A stretch of 64,000 nt of DNA, taken from Plasmopara viticola (Eukaryota > Oomycota > Peronosporomycetes > Peronosporales > Peronosporaceae). The DNA lies in the NCBI GenBank assembly GCA_001695595.3, contig MBPM02000130.1, forward strand, positions 1 to 64,000, read 5' to 3'. Position numbers and translations under genes: made by a program. The notes under the pieces were generated by a model. That model worked only from the letters and a program-made list of their open reading frames with translations. It did no database searches and was not told where the DNA came from. This document shows positions 9,175 through 17,942 of the stretch, one piece after another (positions within the stretch are counted from its first letter, which is position 1; each line of letters opens with the position of its first letter).

Positions 9175-9561
9175 TTAACGAAGTGAAATTTCTGTATTCA
9201 AATCGTAAAAATTTCTCAATAAATCAGGTCGATTGTGTTGCTTACTATAAAGGTATAACATACTCCATAAACCGCAATAATTATCATAGCTCCCTTGATA
9301 CTGTTTGTCATTATATTTCTTAGCGCCAAGAATTCTCGGTGGCCCAATACCCATTGAATCAAAGTATTCATTGTTGCACATACAAACCCAATGTCCAACT
9401 CCTGGATCCAATCGTAGTAAAATAATGTAGCTTCCATTACCTAGTGGGGCTCTAATGCTTCTGAAATCTAGTATATTGTCGATATGAACATTCAGCTGAT
9501 TTGCAAGTTGTTGTAGTTCATTGGCAGTAGATTCGCCCAGATTATTTAATTTCAAAATCAT
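9175..9561 (-). CDS. Adenovirus-type (C5/Ulp1-fold) cysteine protease, PRO
   Basis: 128 residues with the catalytic pattern of Polinton maturation proteases: His57 in GHWV, Asp68 in YFDSMG followed by a PP pair, Gln89 in YQGS as oxyanion residue, and Cys96 in YCGLWS. It would process capsid and core precursors during virion assembly. The gene is intact and divergently oriented from the capsid gene, sharing a 60-base intergenic region with a TATATATAG stretch. Candidate substrates with matching cleavage motifs are encoded downstream (17395-18479). Confidence 0.88.
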   Translation of the reverse strand: MILKLNNLGESTANELQQLANQLNVHIDNILDFRSIRAPLGNGSYIILLRLDPGVGHWVCMCNNEYFDSMGIGPPRILGAKKYNDKQYQGSYDNYCGLWSMLYLYSKQHNRPDLLRNFYDLNTEISLR

Positions 9562-9621
9562 TATCTGATGTTTATATATAGCTACTCATAATATAAAAAG
9601 CATTAACTTACAATTTCAATA
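9562..9621. promoter_or_regulatory. Divergent promoter region between PRO and capsid gene
   Basis: Sixty AT-rich bases with TATATATAGC (about 9573-9582) and ATAATATAAAAAG between two divergent start codons. Motif and position match the other upstream sites of the element. Confidence 0.5.
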
Positions 9622-11396
9622 ATGAGTGATATCACGCAATTAGCAGATTCGTTTTTATATGACTCGACGACTAGTCCTGATCCAGTTATCAGTGTCAGCA
9701 AAGACAAACGTGTTGTTAGCGTTGTTGATGACAACAACGGTTCGTATCAATCGGGAACTGTCATCATAAATGCAACTTCACAGCTAAATGGTGCGACTGA
9801 TTATGGAAGTCTTCGAGATTCATATGTAGTAGTTCCTTATGTAGTAACGGCTAAAAATACTTCTGCAAGTGCCCATAACGAAGTTCTAAATCGGTTCGCG
9901 GTAGGATTAAAAGCTGGTGTATGGAATATTGTTGATAAATTAGCGGTTGAAATTAACGGTAAAAGTGTCATTACGAGCAATGACTATAAAAATTATTGGA
10001 ACAACTTACGCGCTCAAACTGAATGGTGTGATGATGATTTATTAAAGAACGGTGCAGATTGCTATCTTGCTCCAGATGATGTATCAAGTCTTAATTTCTC
10101 ACAAAGTGGAAGTAATCCTGCAACTTCAACACAAGGAGATGGTTTCGTTAATAAATCAGTCAATGCTGCCTCGACTGTAGCTACTGGTTTAATTCCAGAA
10201 ACAACGCCAGCTCTTAATACCGGACTAATTCAACGTCTAATGTGGAATCCACAACAAATTGGTACCTCTGATGCCACTGGAGCAACGATCACAGCAACAA
10301 ACCCTCTTGGTTGGCCAACAACGCGAAGTGGCGCTATTCTTGCTAAAATCCAGCAGCAAGGTACTGGTGGTTACGTAGCAGGTGTAACGACCGCTGGTGG
10401 TGTTGCTGGTACGTGGTACTATGTATTAAAAAATCGCTTAGTCGACCTCCATCCAATCTTCAAAGAATTAGATCTTGTTGCAAATCCTCAAATCAAATTA
10501 ACCATGACGTTCAACACCGGTTTCGTTGATATCACGACTGCAACTGGTGATTAATGAGTTTATCGTCTGTCTCCCTAAACGGTTGTTCTACAGTTCCTGT
10601 AATGGTAGCAAGTGCAGCTACTGGTAATCCAAATGCAGGAAAACTGACAACAGGTGCAGCTGGGTCACTATGAGTTGCTTTTGGTGTTATGTCTAACAAC
10701 ATTACAGCGATCTCGACTTCTGGTCAAATCTTCCCATTTACAACGACTCGATTATACATTCCTTTCTATGATATTGCTAATCAAAGTCAAATCGTTGCTA
10801 AACCTGTTAAGAAAATCAACTACCTTGACTGCTACGCACAGTATTTTAAAGCGCGAGCAGGCACTGGACAGCAAAACAGTCAGCAAAACGCTGCTTTTAG
10901 CTTTCAGCTATCTGCGAGCTTAAAGAATATCAAATACGTTGCTTTAATTCCATTTAGCGAAACCAGCAGTGGTCATTTCGTAAGTGCAGCGAATACTGAA
11001 CAATTCCAATCTCCATTCGATTCTGCTCCATGGACTTGTCAGCCAGGAGCAAGTGTCCGCAATTTCCAGGTAATGGTTGGCAATGAAAACGTTTTTAACA
11101 AAACGCATGACTACTCATTCGAATCGTTTCAAGACGAAGTCAAGAAGCTTGGAGCTATTAACGGAGCTCTATCTCATGAGATCAGCAATGGGTTATTTGA
11201 CTCGTTCAAATGGGATGTTGGCCAGCGCATGCTGATCGCTGACTGCTCTCGTTTAACCAATCCAGATGTGCCTCAATCTATCCTAGTATCCGGTACCAAC
11301 ACTTGTAGTCAAGGTATGAATTGTCTAATTCTCGTAGCATACGGTCGTTCTATGTCTATTGATCGTTTAACCGGTGAAGTGGTTGAATATGAGTAG
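9622..11396 (+). pseudogene. Major capsid protein (double jelly-roll), broken by frameshift and stop
   Basis: The first ORF (9622-10554, 310 residues) and second ORF (from about 10689 to 11396, 235 residues from its first Met) together have the size and composition of Polinton major capsid proteins: beta-rich, Asn/Ser/Thr-rich, with a central VDLHPIFKELD segment and an aromatic FTTTRLYIPFYD strand typical of the second jelly roll. The first frame ends at TAA 10552-10554. The continuing frame is open from about 10554 but has a TGA at 10671-10673. Location next to PRO and upstream of the ATPase supports the call. Two lesions about 120 bases apart could mean decay or error; a deliberate split is less likely. 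Confidence 0.75.
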
Positions 11397-11399
11397 ATT

Positions 11400-11675
11400 G
11401 GAGCGAGCTCCAGAATGGGCGCCCATAGGGCTCTAGGGGACCTTCGGTCCTCCACCATTGGCTCGCGGAGTGAACTCCCTCGCCGTCCTAACGAAGTTCG
11501 AAGGGTCTTTGCCCGCCGAACAAGTTCGCCTGGTCTTCAGACCAGTCAGGCTATTAGTATCCGTCAGCCGGCAAAAAAATCAAGTTTTTTTGTTGACATC
11601 CGAACGAAGTTCGAAAGGTCTTTGACCGTCGAACAAGTTCGAGCGGTCGTCAGACCGGAATCTATTGAGCTTCAC
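11400..11675. terminator. GC-rich hairpin cluster between convergent capsid and fibre genes
   Basis: A GC-rich island in AT-rich DNA. It has TGGGCGCCCA (near 11417), a GGACC-TTC-GGTCC hairpin (about 11438-11450), CTGGTCT-TC-AGACCAG (11530-11545), TCGAAC-AA-GTTCGA (about 11629-11642), and two direct copies of a ~60-base unit beginning CGAAGTTCGAA (11492 and 11604). Placement between two gene ends pointing at each other suggests structured transcription termination or 3'-end formation. A packaging or replication role is possible. Confidence 0.6.
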
Positions 11676-14384
11676 TCAATTATGTTTCAGTTTTGCTTTT
11701 AGAGTATTTAATTCAGCTTCTAACTGTTTAGTAAAGGCTAATAATTTTTTTATCATACAGAAGTTGATCGCTGTAATTTTACTATAATCAATGTTCATCT
11801 GATATCCTACAATGTCGTTTTCATCCACTTCCTTCAGATTTTCATTTGGTGTCATTGATAGTAGATTTATGTATCCAGCTGCATACAAGTCTTGACTAAT
11901 GAAACCAATTTTTGGAATTGTTTCATCTGACCCTTTGTATTTGTATTCATAAATGTTTAGATCATAGAACTTATCGCAATAATCAGTGTCTTCTTGGTCG
12001 ATAATGTCCTTGCATCTCCGATCCGATGTACAATAAATCGATGAACACTATATCGGACCACCAAACATAGCAGCGACGCTCACCGTAACGGGGCCCAATT
12101 GACTTGTAGTGTATGCTGTAGATGTCCCAGTAGAATATAAAGATCCCCCAACATTTAATGTATTAGAAACAGTTCCACTAACATGCAAAGTAGTACTCGG
12201 TGATGTTGTTCCAACTCCTAAACGCCCATTTGTGTCAAGAATCATCTTAGTTGAGTTATTGACTCCGAATCGTAAATCATTGTTAGTCAAATTGCCCATT
12301 CAAGTTGCATTTGTACTTGTTGCGTTTGTTCCAGAGTTAATTTCAATACAAAAATCTATTGGAGACACATTGTTTGATTGCAAATCTAATACTTTCTGGT
12401 AGGAACCATCAACATAATTTGCACTTCCAAAAGCAGTTACGGCAGCAGCAGCTATAGCATTAACTGCTAATGCTCCAGTTGATAACATTCTACATGTTTC
12501 TGATACATTGTTTGTAGCAGATTGTGTTAAAAATACTAGGTCACCAGCAGCTGCAGCAGTACGTTGAGATAAAATTACACCATGAGGCATACCATCTACA
12601 TTACTATTTCTAAATGCAATCGCAGCTGAATTGTACTGTCCATTTGTATTTACTGTTGATAAGATATTTAAGCCATAATTACTTGCATTAGTAGTGCCGA
12701 TAGGTTGGGTAGCATCTGATGATGTAAAATCAACTTTACCAACATTCGTTAAATTTCTACTTGCATCTAATACTAATGCTTTTGAAGCTTCTGCTGTTCC
12801 TGGGCCCGTAGTTAAATCTAGGTAGTTAAGCTCTGTTGCATTTGATGTAATTAATGTACCACCAAGCTTCAATCCAACAGTAGCTGCATTATGATTTAAA
12901 ATATCAATATTACCAACAGGATCACATTGCAATCGTCTTGTATTGTTTGAATTTAAGAAGAAACTATGGTTTGTAAAAGAACCAATATCTTGAGCACCAC
13001 CACTATTTTGAATAGTTAAGCGAAAGGTACTCGTTGATGTTGTATTACTGATTGATAGTGGAGTAGTACCATTTGTAATTGTCAATGACGTAGGTAGCGT
13101 TAAATCTCCTGTAGATGTAATATTAGGTTGAGCTGCTGTTTGTAAAGTTCCTGTAATAGAAGTAGCGCTTAATGATGAGATACCAGATACTGCACCTGAT
13201 GAACTAATTGTCATTCTTCCTGTATTACTTGTTTGAAAGACTAAATTGTTTGCCGTAGATGTTCCAAAATAAGCATCCCCATTGTTAAAATGAAACAGAG
13301 CACATGTTGAAGTACCATTTATAGATCTAAACGATTGCCCATTAGCAGTTAAAGTAGCGGTTACTAATCCTGCCGTATTCAATGATGTTAAAGTTCCAAT
13401 CGATGTAATATTTGGTTGTGCTGCTGTTTGAAGTGTCCCAGTAATTGATGTAGCCGTAAGAGTCGCCAAAGTTCCAATCGATGTAATATTGGGCTGAGCA
13501 GCTGTTTGAAGCGTTCCAGTAATTGCTGTAGCTGTAAGAGTCGCTAAAGTTCCAAGCGATGTAATATTTGGCTGAGCAGCGGTTTGAAGCGTTCCATATA
13601 ACGTTGAAGCGGATATATTCGTAGCTGTCAATGTGTTATTAACAGCTACATTTCCATTCGTTAAAATTGACATTTGCACTGAAGCATTATTCGTGGCAAA
13701 AGTTAGCGGATGATTGCTAAATGTTTGAAGACAACATTGAGTCCCATCAAACCACTGCTGATATAGAACTGTTCCATCACTAATTTGATATAGCGCATTT
13801 GTCAAAGCGGTTGATCCAATGATATCTAATTGCTTAGCAGGAGCAGTATTATTAATGCCAACTAAACCTGTGGATCCTATCGTTATTTTTCTATTTCCAT
13901 TTGTTCTCAAATGAAACTTATTCGCTGTTGTACTGCCAAATGTCTGATCTCCAGATACAGAATCAACAGATAATGAGCATGTGCTGCTCGATAGGGAGTT
14001 ATTACAAGTTATAGGAGTAGATCCACTAATATTCAGTGTTGATGATAGTGTTCCAAGCGAGGTGATACTTGGTTGAGCTGCAGTTTGAAGGGTACCAGTT
14101 AACTGCGACGCTGAGAGACTATTAATGTTAGTGATGTCTCTATTTGAATCAACAGCAATCAATTTACCAGCAGAAGCAATTCCTGGTGTAATACCCGACA
14201 GCACACTCAAATCAATCATTGTTCCATTTTGATAGATATTTCCTGTAATGTACAAATCCGAAGTGTAATTTACACCGTTTCGCTTGTTATATCGCAAATC
14301 TCCAACACTAATAGTTAGATAGCCAAAGGAGCCAATGTAGTCTAATGGAGTATACAACGATGATATATAACTCGAAGGAAGCAT
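11676..14384 (-). pseudogene. Fibre protein with C-terminal S74 chaperone domain, two in-frame stops
   Basis: One reading frame of 903 codons is interrupted only by TGA (12300-12302) and TAG (12048-12050). Residues 1-694 form a long beta-rich fibre with five copies of the motif GTLQTAAQPxITSxGxL and repeated NGN/TGxxGI turns. After the second stop the frame resumes with CTSDRRCKDI (Ser codon near 12024-12026), the self-cleavage junction signature of S74 intramolecular chaperones, followed by the IGFISQDLYAAG and YSKITAINFCMIKKL segments of that domain. Such domains trimerise phage and giant-virus fibres and then cleave themselves off. The gene is divergent from the ATPase and convergent with the capsid gene. 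The fibre would decorate the virion for host attachment. Confidence 0.85.
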
Positions 14385-14430
14385 ATTTTTATTCTATTAT
14401 ATATATACCAACAGATTTTAGCTTTTCAAG
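14385..14430. promoter_or_regulatory. Divergent promoter between fibre and packaging ATPase
   Basis: 46 bases with ATTATATATATACC between two divergent start codons (14384 minus, 14431 plus). Same TATA-type composition as other intergenic sites in the element. Confidence 0.5.
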
Positions 14431-15099
14431 ATGAGTTCAATTCCTGATTTTGGTGGGATGCTCCCAAAGGAGTTTAAAAAGAAATCGTTTGGAGTAAATG
14501 AAAAGCTTGGTATTCAGAAGCTCTTCCGAATGATAGTTTTAGGCCCAAGCTTCTCTGGTAAATCAAATCTAGCTTTCCATATACTTAAAGAGTCTCCACA
14601 CGTCTATAGTCACTTACATATTATAGCTCGCAACCCTGATCAAGAGTTATACGATTACATCAAAGAGAAACTACAAGGGTTTGTAACGTTTTATGATCCA
14701 GATGCTCCTCCAAGTGTTGATGCTATCAAAGAGATTCCAAGTGCTTTACAACTTGTTATTTTTGATGATTATTCCAACGATAAGAAGCTTCAGAGAGATT
14801 TATTTAGTCATTTCTTTACTCGAGGAAGACACAAAGGACTTTCAACAATTTTCATAGCTCATAGTTATTTTGCTACTGATAAAATGATCCGATTGAATTC
14901 TGAATACATAGCTATTCTAAAAGCAAATTCAAAACGCGATCTCCAGCTAATTTTAAAAGATTTTAATCTACCCGGAGTAAGTGAAGATGATATCTATAGG
15001 TATTACAAACAAGCAACATCTGAAAAGGGACAGATGTTGTTTATAGACTCTGTCAAGCAACAAATTCGGAAGAACTTCAAAGGTGAAGTTTTTAATTAA
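14431..15099 (+). CDS. A32-like FtsK/HerA genome-packaging ATPase
   Basis: 222 residues. Walker A GPSFSGKS at 38-45, Walker B LVIFDD at 108-113, and a downstream FTRGRHKGLS...FIAHSY segment where HerA/A32 packaging ATPases have sensor and arginine residues. Size fits Polinton and virophage packaging ATPases. It would pump the element DNA into preformed capsids. The frame is intact, and it is the first of a plus-strand block of virion genes. Confidence 0.88.
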   Translation: MSSIPDFGGMLPKEFKKKSFGVNEKLGIQKLFRMIVLGPSFSGKSNLAFHILKESPHVYSHLHIIARNPDQELYDYIKEKLQGFVTFYDPDAPPSVDAIKEIPSALQLVIFDDYSNDKKLQRDLFSHFFTRGRHKGLSTIFIAHSYFATDKMIRLNSEYIAILKANSKRDLQLILKDFNLPGVSEDDIYRYYKQATSEKGQMLFIDSVKQQIRKNFKGEVFN

Positions 15100-15138
15100 A
15101 ATTCTTTGCTCCAATATACTGGTGCGAAAAGCTTTGCT

Positions 15139-15150
15139 TTAATATAGAGT
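15139..15150 (+). promoter_or_regulatory. TATA-type site before minor capsid gene
   Basis: TTTAATATAGAG lies 11-22 bases before ATG 15161. The near-identical ATATTATATAGAGCTG precedes the next gene. Confidence 0.45.
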
Positions 15151-15160
15151 GGAAACAATT

Positions 15161-16030
15161 ATGACGAGCACTATCATTTTTAATCGTAATAACATTGTTT
15201 CCAATGGCTTGAATAATACATTTAGATTCAACTTTACTGGATCAAGCGTGAATTTCAAAAATCAAGAAATTGCTTTATCGAGCCTGCAAATGTACAATTC
15301 GCAATTCAATATTAACGGGAGTTTGTATAGCAACAACACGTTTAGCGTTTTAGTTCCAACCGCAGCAACCTATCAAACGGTTTCCATTACGCTTCCAAAT
15401 GGATACTATTCGTATGAAGATATATCAAACTACATCGAGTCTCAGTTAGTTAGTATCGGTGCATACTTGATTGATTCTCAAGGTAATAACGTTGTATATA
15501 TCGCGATGAGAGAAAATGCAACGTACTATTCATGCGAAATTACTTGCTTAGCAACACCAACCTCTGTTCCAAGTGGATATTCACGTCCATCGACTGGTTT
15601 GTATTCATTAACTGGAACAGGATTACCAACCGCCACTAATACTCCTCGAATCACTGTTTCAAACAACGGATTTTCAAATGTGATAGGATTTTCAGCTGGA
15701 ACATATCCTTCAAGCATTCAAACAACAAATCAAGTCTTTTTGAGCAATACCTCCCCACAAGTTAATCCCGTCAGCAGTTATTTAATTCGTTCTAATCTCA
15801 TTAACAATCGGGTTAGCACACCGCCTGATATTCTGACTTCGTTAAGTCCTCAAGGGACATCAATTGGTCAGTTGATCTCAATTCAGCCACCTGAATATCA
15901 GTGGCTTTCGATTAACGATGGAGCATACAGCAATATTACTCTGAGTATCGTTGATCAAGACTTTAATAATGTTAAATTTGAAGACTCCAACTCGTTGATA
16001 ATGCTATTAATTCGTGACAGAAAACAATAA
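15161..16030 (+). CDS. Minor capsid (penton) protein, single jelly-roll type
   Basis: 289 residues from ATG 15161; the frame is open a few codons further up, but only from a GTG. Beta-rich, Asn/Ser/Thr-rich, starting MTSTIIFNRNNIV and ending in a strand with ILLIRDRKQ-like residues. Motif-level recognition is by composition, size and its fixed place immediately after the packaging ATPase, the usual position of Polinton penton genes. A FxxNxQIALSSLQMYNSQFNI-like segment resembles the strand that opens such jelly rolls. The gene is intact. Confidence 0.7.
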   Translation: MTSTIIFNRNNIVSNGLNNTFRFNFTGSSVNFKNQEIALSSLQMYNSQFNINGSLYSNNTFSVLVPTAATYQTVSITLPNGYYSYEDISNYIESQLVSIGAYLIDSQGNNVVYIAMRENATYYSCEITCLATPTSVPSGYSRPSTGLYSLTGTGLPTATNTPRITVSNNGFSNVIGFSAGTYPSSIQTTNQVFLSNTSPQVNPVSSYLIRSNLINNRVSTPPDILTSLSPQGTSIGQLISIQPPEYQWLSINDGAYSNITLSIVDQDFNNVKFEDSNSLIMLLIRDRKQ

Positions 16031-16035
16031 TTGTA

Positions 16036-16052
16036 ATATTATATAGAGCTGT
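16036..16052 (+). promoter_or_regulatory. TATA-type site before structural protein gene
   Basis: ATATTATATAGAGCTG lies about 20 bases upstream of ATG 16070. It shares ATATAGAG with the minor capsid promoter. Confidence 0.45.
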
Positions 16053-16069
16053 GCTTAGAGAACTTCAAA

Positions 16070-17635
16070 ATGTTTCCGAATTTTAAATCTCTCCGTGATC
16101 GAAAAAATATATTGAAGCAACTCGCTGAGGAGAACAATGCGGAGCTTCAATTAGCACGCATAAAGAATGATGGATACAAACTAACACAATGGGCTTCTGA
16201 TCTGGATCAAACGATAGATACTTCGACGCTTCAACAATTGCTAAGGAAAGTAGCCTCAACTGCATCGCAAGTAACTCCGTCAATGGTAACGATGGGAGTA
16301 CAAGCAACACCTACAATGACTTCAGCGGGTATACAAGCCGCTCCATCTATGAGTTCAACGGGCGTACAATCAGCTCCATCTATGACTTCAACAGGTATGC
16401 AGGCAGTACCGGTAATGACACCAACGGATAGTCAATATGATTTAGCTGATATTGGAGATGAGGAAGACTCCTTGAGTGATATTGATGATACACAGAGTAC
16501 ATATGACTTTGGGACTCAAGTTGAAGCAAATGATTTCAACTTTCAAAAAAATGCTCGAGACAAAATAATTGATCAATACACCATTAACCCAACTATTATC
16601 AAAAGAAAAGTTAATCCGATTCTAAATTCTGGTACTCCAGATAAAAACGTATATATTGGGACGGATGGTAAATTATTTAATGTAAATAACGGAAAGTTAG
16701 CAAACAAAGCACTAAATAAATATGATTGGGTTGCAACGTATGATTACTTATTGAATCTTATTGACATTGAGACAAAAGATACTGCTATTGGCTCGTCACA
16801 TCAGTTTGGATTCAACATTGAGTCTGGAGCATATGAAGTACTTCGTGATATTTTGATGAACAATACCTTTCCAGAAGGTACTAGATTACCTATTCCATAT
16901 AAGAAGGGAAGAAACCCACACGGTGGCTATATTCCAGTAAATGGAGGTTATCGAGTGAAATTAATGGACGGAAACTTGAAAGTTTTTGATGGTGATCGAG
17001 CAAAATCTAACAGCCAAGTCTCATGGGAATCTACACTTGATATGTATATCAAATTTTTGAAGCAAAATAACATCTCAATCAATCAATCACCTATGTTTAT
17101 AAATCCTGATTCAAGTGCCTACGCTAACAGTATTACTAATATTCAACCAGTAGATCCAAATGAAAAGGTTATTTCAGATAGCAATAATCAAGTGAAAGAT
17201 ATTCTTATCAGATTATACAATGGCAATCCTTGGTTAGCGGATGAGAAGGTATTTCTTGAAGGGCCAAAGATAGGGAAGAAAACATATTACCTTGGTGAAT
17301 ATGCAGCAATCATGAGTAAGAAACAGAAGGAAATTAGTCCGTCTATAAAGAGTCGTGTTGATAAGAATGCTAATTGGCTTGGAGCGCTAAACTACATTGT
17401 TGATAAATATGGTGACCGTCTTGTATCGGAGGATATTACACTAAAGTCAGTCAATCCAAAACGATTTCAAAGAGCCCTCTCGATTGACTCCATGAGTGGT
17501 TTTGGTGTTGCAGGCGTTAAAGGACGTCGAAGCATTCTAAAACATAAATTCGATAAACTTCAAGGTGCTCGTGGTTTAGGTAATGATAATCGTCGTTTGG
17601 AAAGAGAATTAAAATTGATTCGGCGAGCTTTTTGA
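16070..17635 (+). CDS. Large structural/core-type protein of the element
   Basis: 521 residues, function not known from homology. The N-terminal helix (1-75) is followed by four to five tandem repeats of about 14 residues, T-x-x-G-[IVM]-Q-[AS]-x-P-x-M (about 78-120), an acidic linker (about 124-150) and a long mixed central region. The C-terminal 43 residues are strongly basic. They are preceded by MSGF-G (475-479), which fits the [MIL]-x-G-x-|-G consensus of adenovirus-type proteases. The predicted product would release a basic DNA-binding peptide. It lies in the virion gene block with its own TATA-type site. Confidence 0.6.
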   Translation: MFPNFKSLRDRKNILKQLAEENNAELQLARIKNDGYKLTQWASDLDQTIDTSTLQQLLRKVASTASQVTPSMVTMGVQATPTMTSAGIQAAPSMSSTGVQSAPSMTSTGMQAVPVMTPTDSQYDLADIGDEEDSLSDIDDTQSTYDFGTQVEANDFNFQKNARDKIIDQYTINPTIIKRKVNPILNSGTPDKNVYIGTDGKLFNVNNGKLANKALNKYDWVATYDYLLNLIDIETKDTAIGSSHQFGFNIESGAYEVLRDILMNNTFPEGTRLPIPYKKGRNPHGGYIPVNGGYRVKLMDGNLKVFDGDRAKSNSQVSWESTLDMYIKFLKQNNISINQSPMFINPDSSAYANSITNIQPVDPNEKVISDSNNQVKDILIRLYNGNPWLADEKVFLEGPKIGKKTYYLGEYAAIMSKKQKEISPSIKSRVDKNANWLGALNYIVDKYGDRLVSEDITLKSVNPKRFQRALSIDSMSGFGVAGVKGRRSILKHKFDKLQGARGLGNDNRRLERELKLIRRAF

Positions 17636-17648
17636 TTGACTTTAATAT

Positions 17649-17875
17649 ATGATGCATTCGAAAATTATTAAAGTGCGATATCCAAACCTTAGAGGTAACT
17701 CAATTAAATCAGCTGCTCATACTAATCAAGAAAGATTACTAAAAACACTAAATCATTTAATGATCAAAGAGAGTACTAACGGTTCGAGTTAAAAAAAACT
17801 ATGATGAAAGGATCAGGAATTGAAGGTTCGAGGGCTTCCACTAAAAATAAAAAATCCAAGACATTTGCATTGTAG
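17649..17875 (+). pseudogene. Small basic core-peptide-like gene, frameshifted at an A-run
   Basis: Two short ORFs, 17649-17792 (47 residues) and 17801-17875 (24 residues), abut at a run of eight A (17791-17798) and lie in different frames. The first starts MMHSKIIKVRYPNLRG. The second starts MMKGSGIEG and is Lys/Ser-rich. MKGS-G fits the [MIL]-x-G-x-|-G protease site. Together they resemble a small, very basic core peptide released by maturation cleavage. An indel in the A-run is the simplest explanation for the split. Confidence 0.45.
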
Positions 17876-17942
17876 AGCTGAACATTTATTTAATTTTTTG
17901 AAATTCCTTTTATTTCTTGAAATATACATATTTTATGCAAAT

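Larger units (their letters stand above)
5613..9241 (-). repeat. Right arm of ~3.6 kb inverted repeat (palindrome)
   Basis: Mirror copy of 1-3652. Homology stops abruptly near 5610-5613, a few codons inside the ExoX-C-like gene, where the sequence changes to a fragment of a leucine-rich-repeat gene. In the other direction the arm merges into the intact gene order of the Polinton. The spacer between the arms is about 1.96 kb. Confidence 0.93.

Noticed and set aside
11601..11660. CRISPR-like short repeats in the hairpin island
   Set aside because: Only two units, no spacer structure, eukaryotic context.
12048..12302. Alternative genetic code explaining in-frame stops
   Set aside because: TGA, TAG and TAA are all found as interruptions, and all three also end intact genes in the element, so no single reassignment fits.
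17820..17942. 41-codon hydrophobic N-terminal extension of the pVI-like protein
   Set aside because: AT-rich, starts without ATG context and overlaps the small core-peptide gene; ATG 17943 is better.
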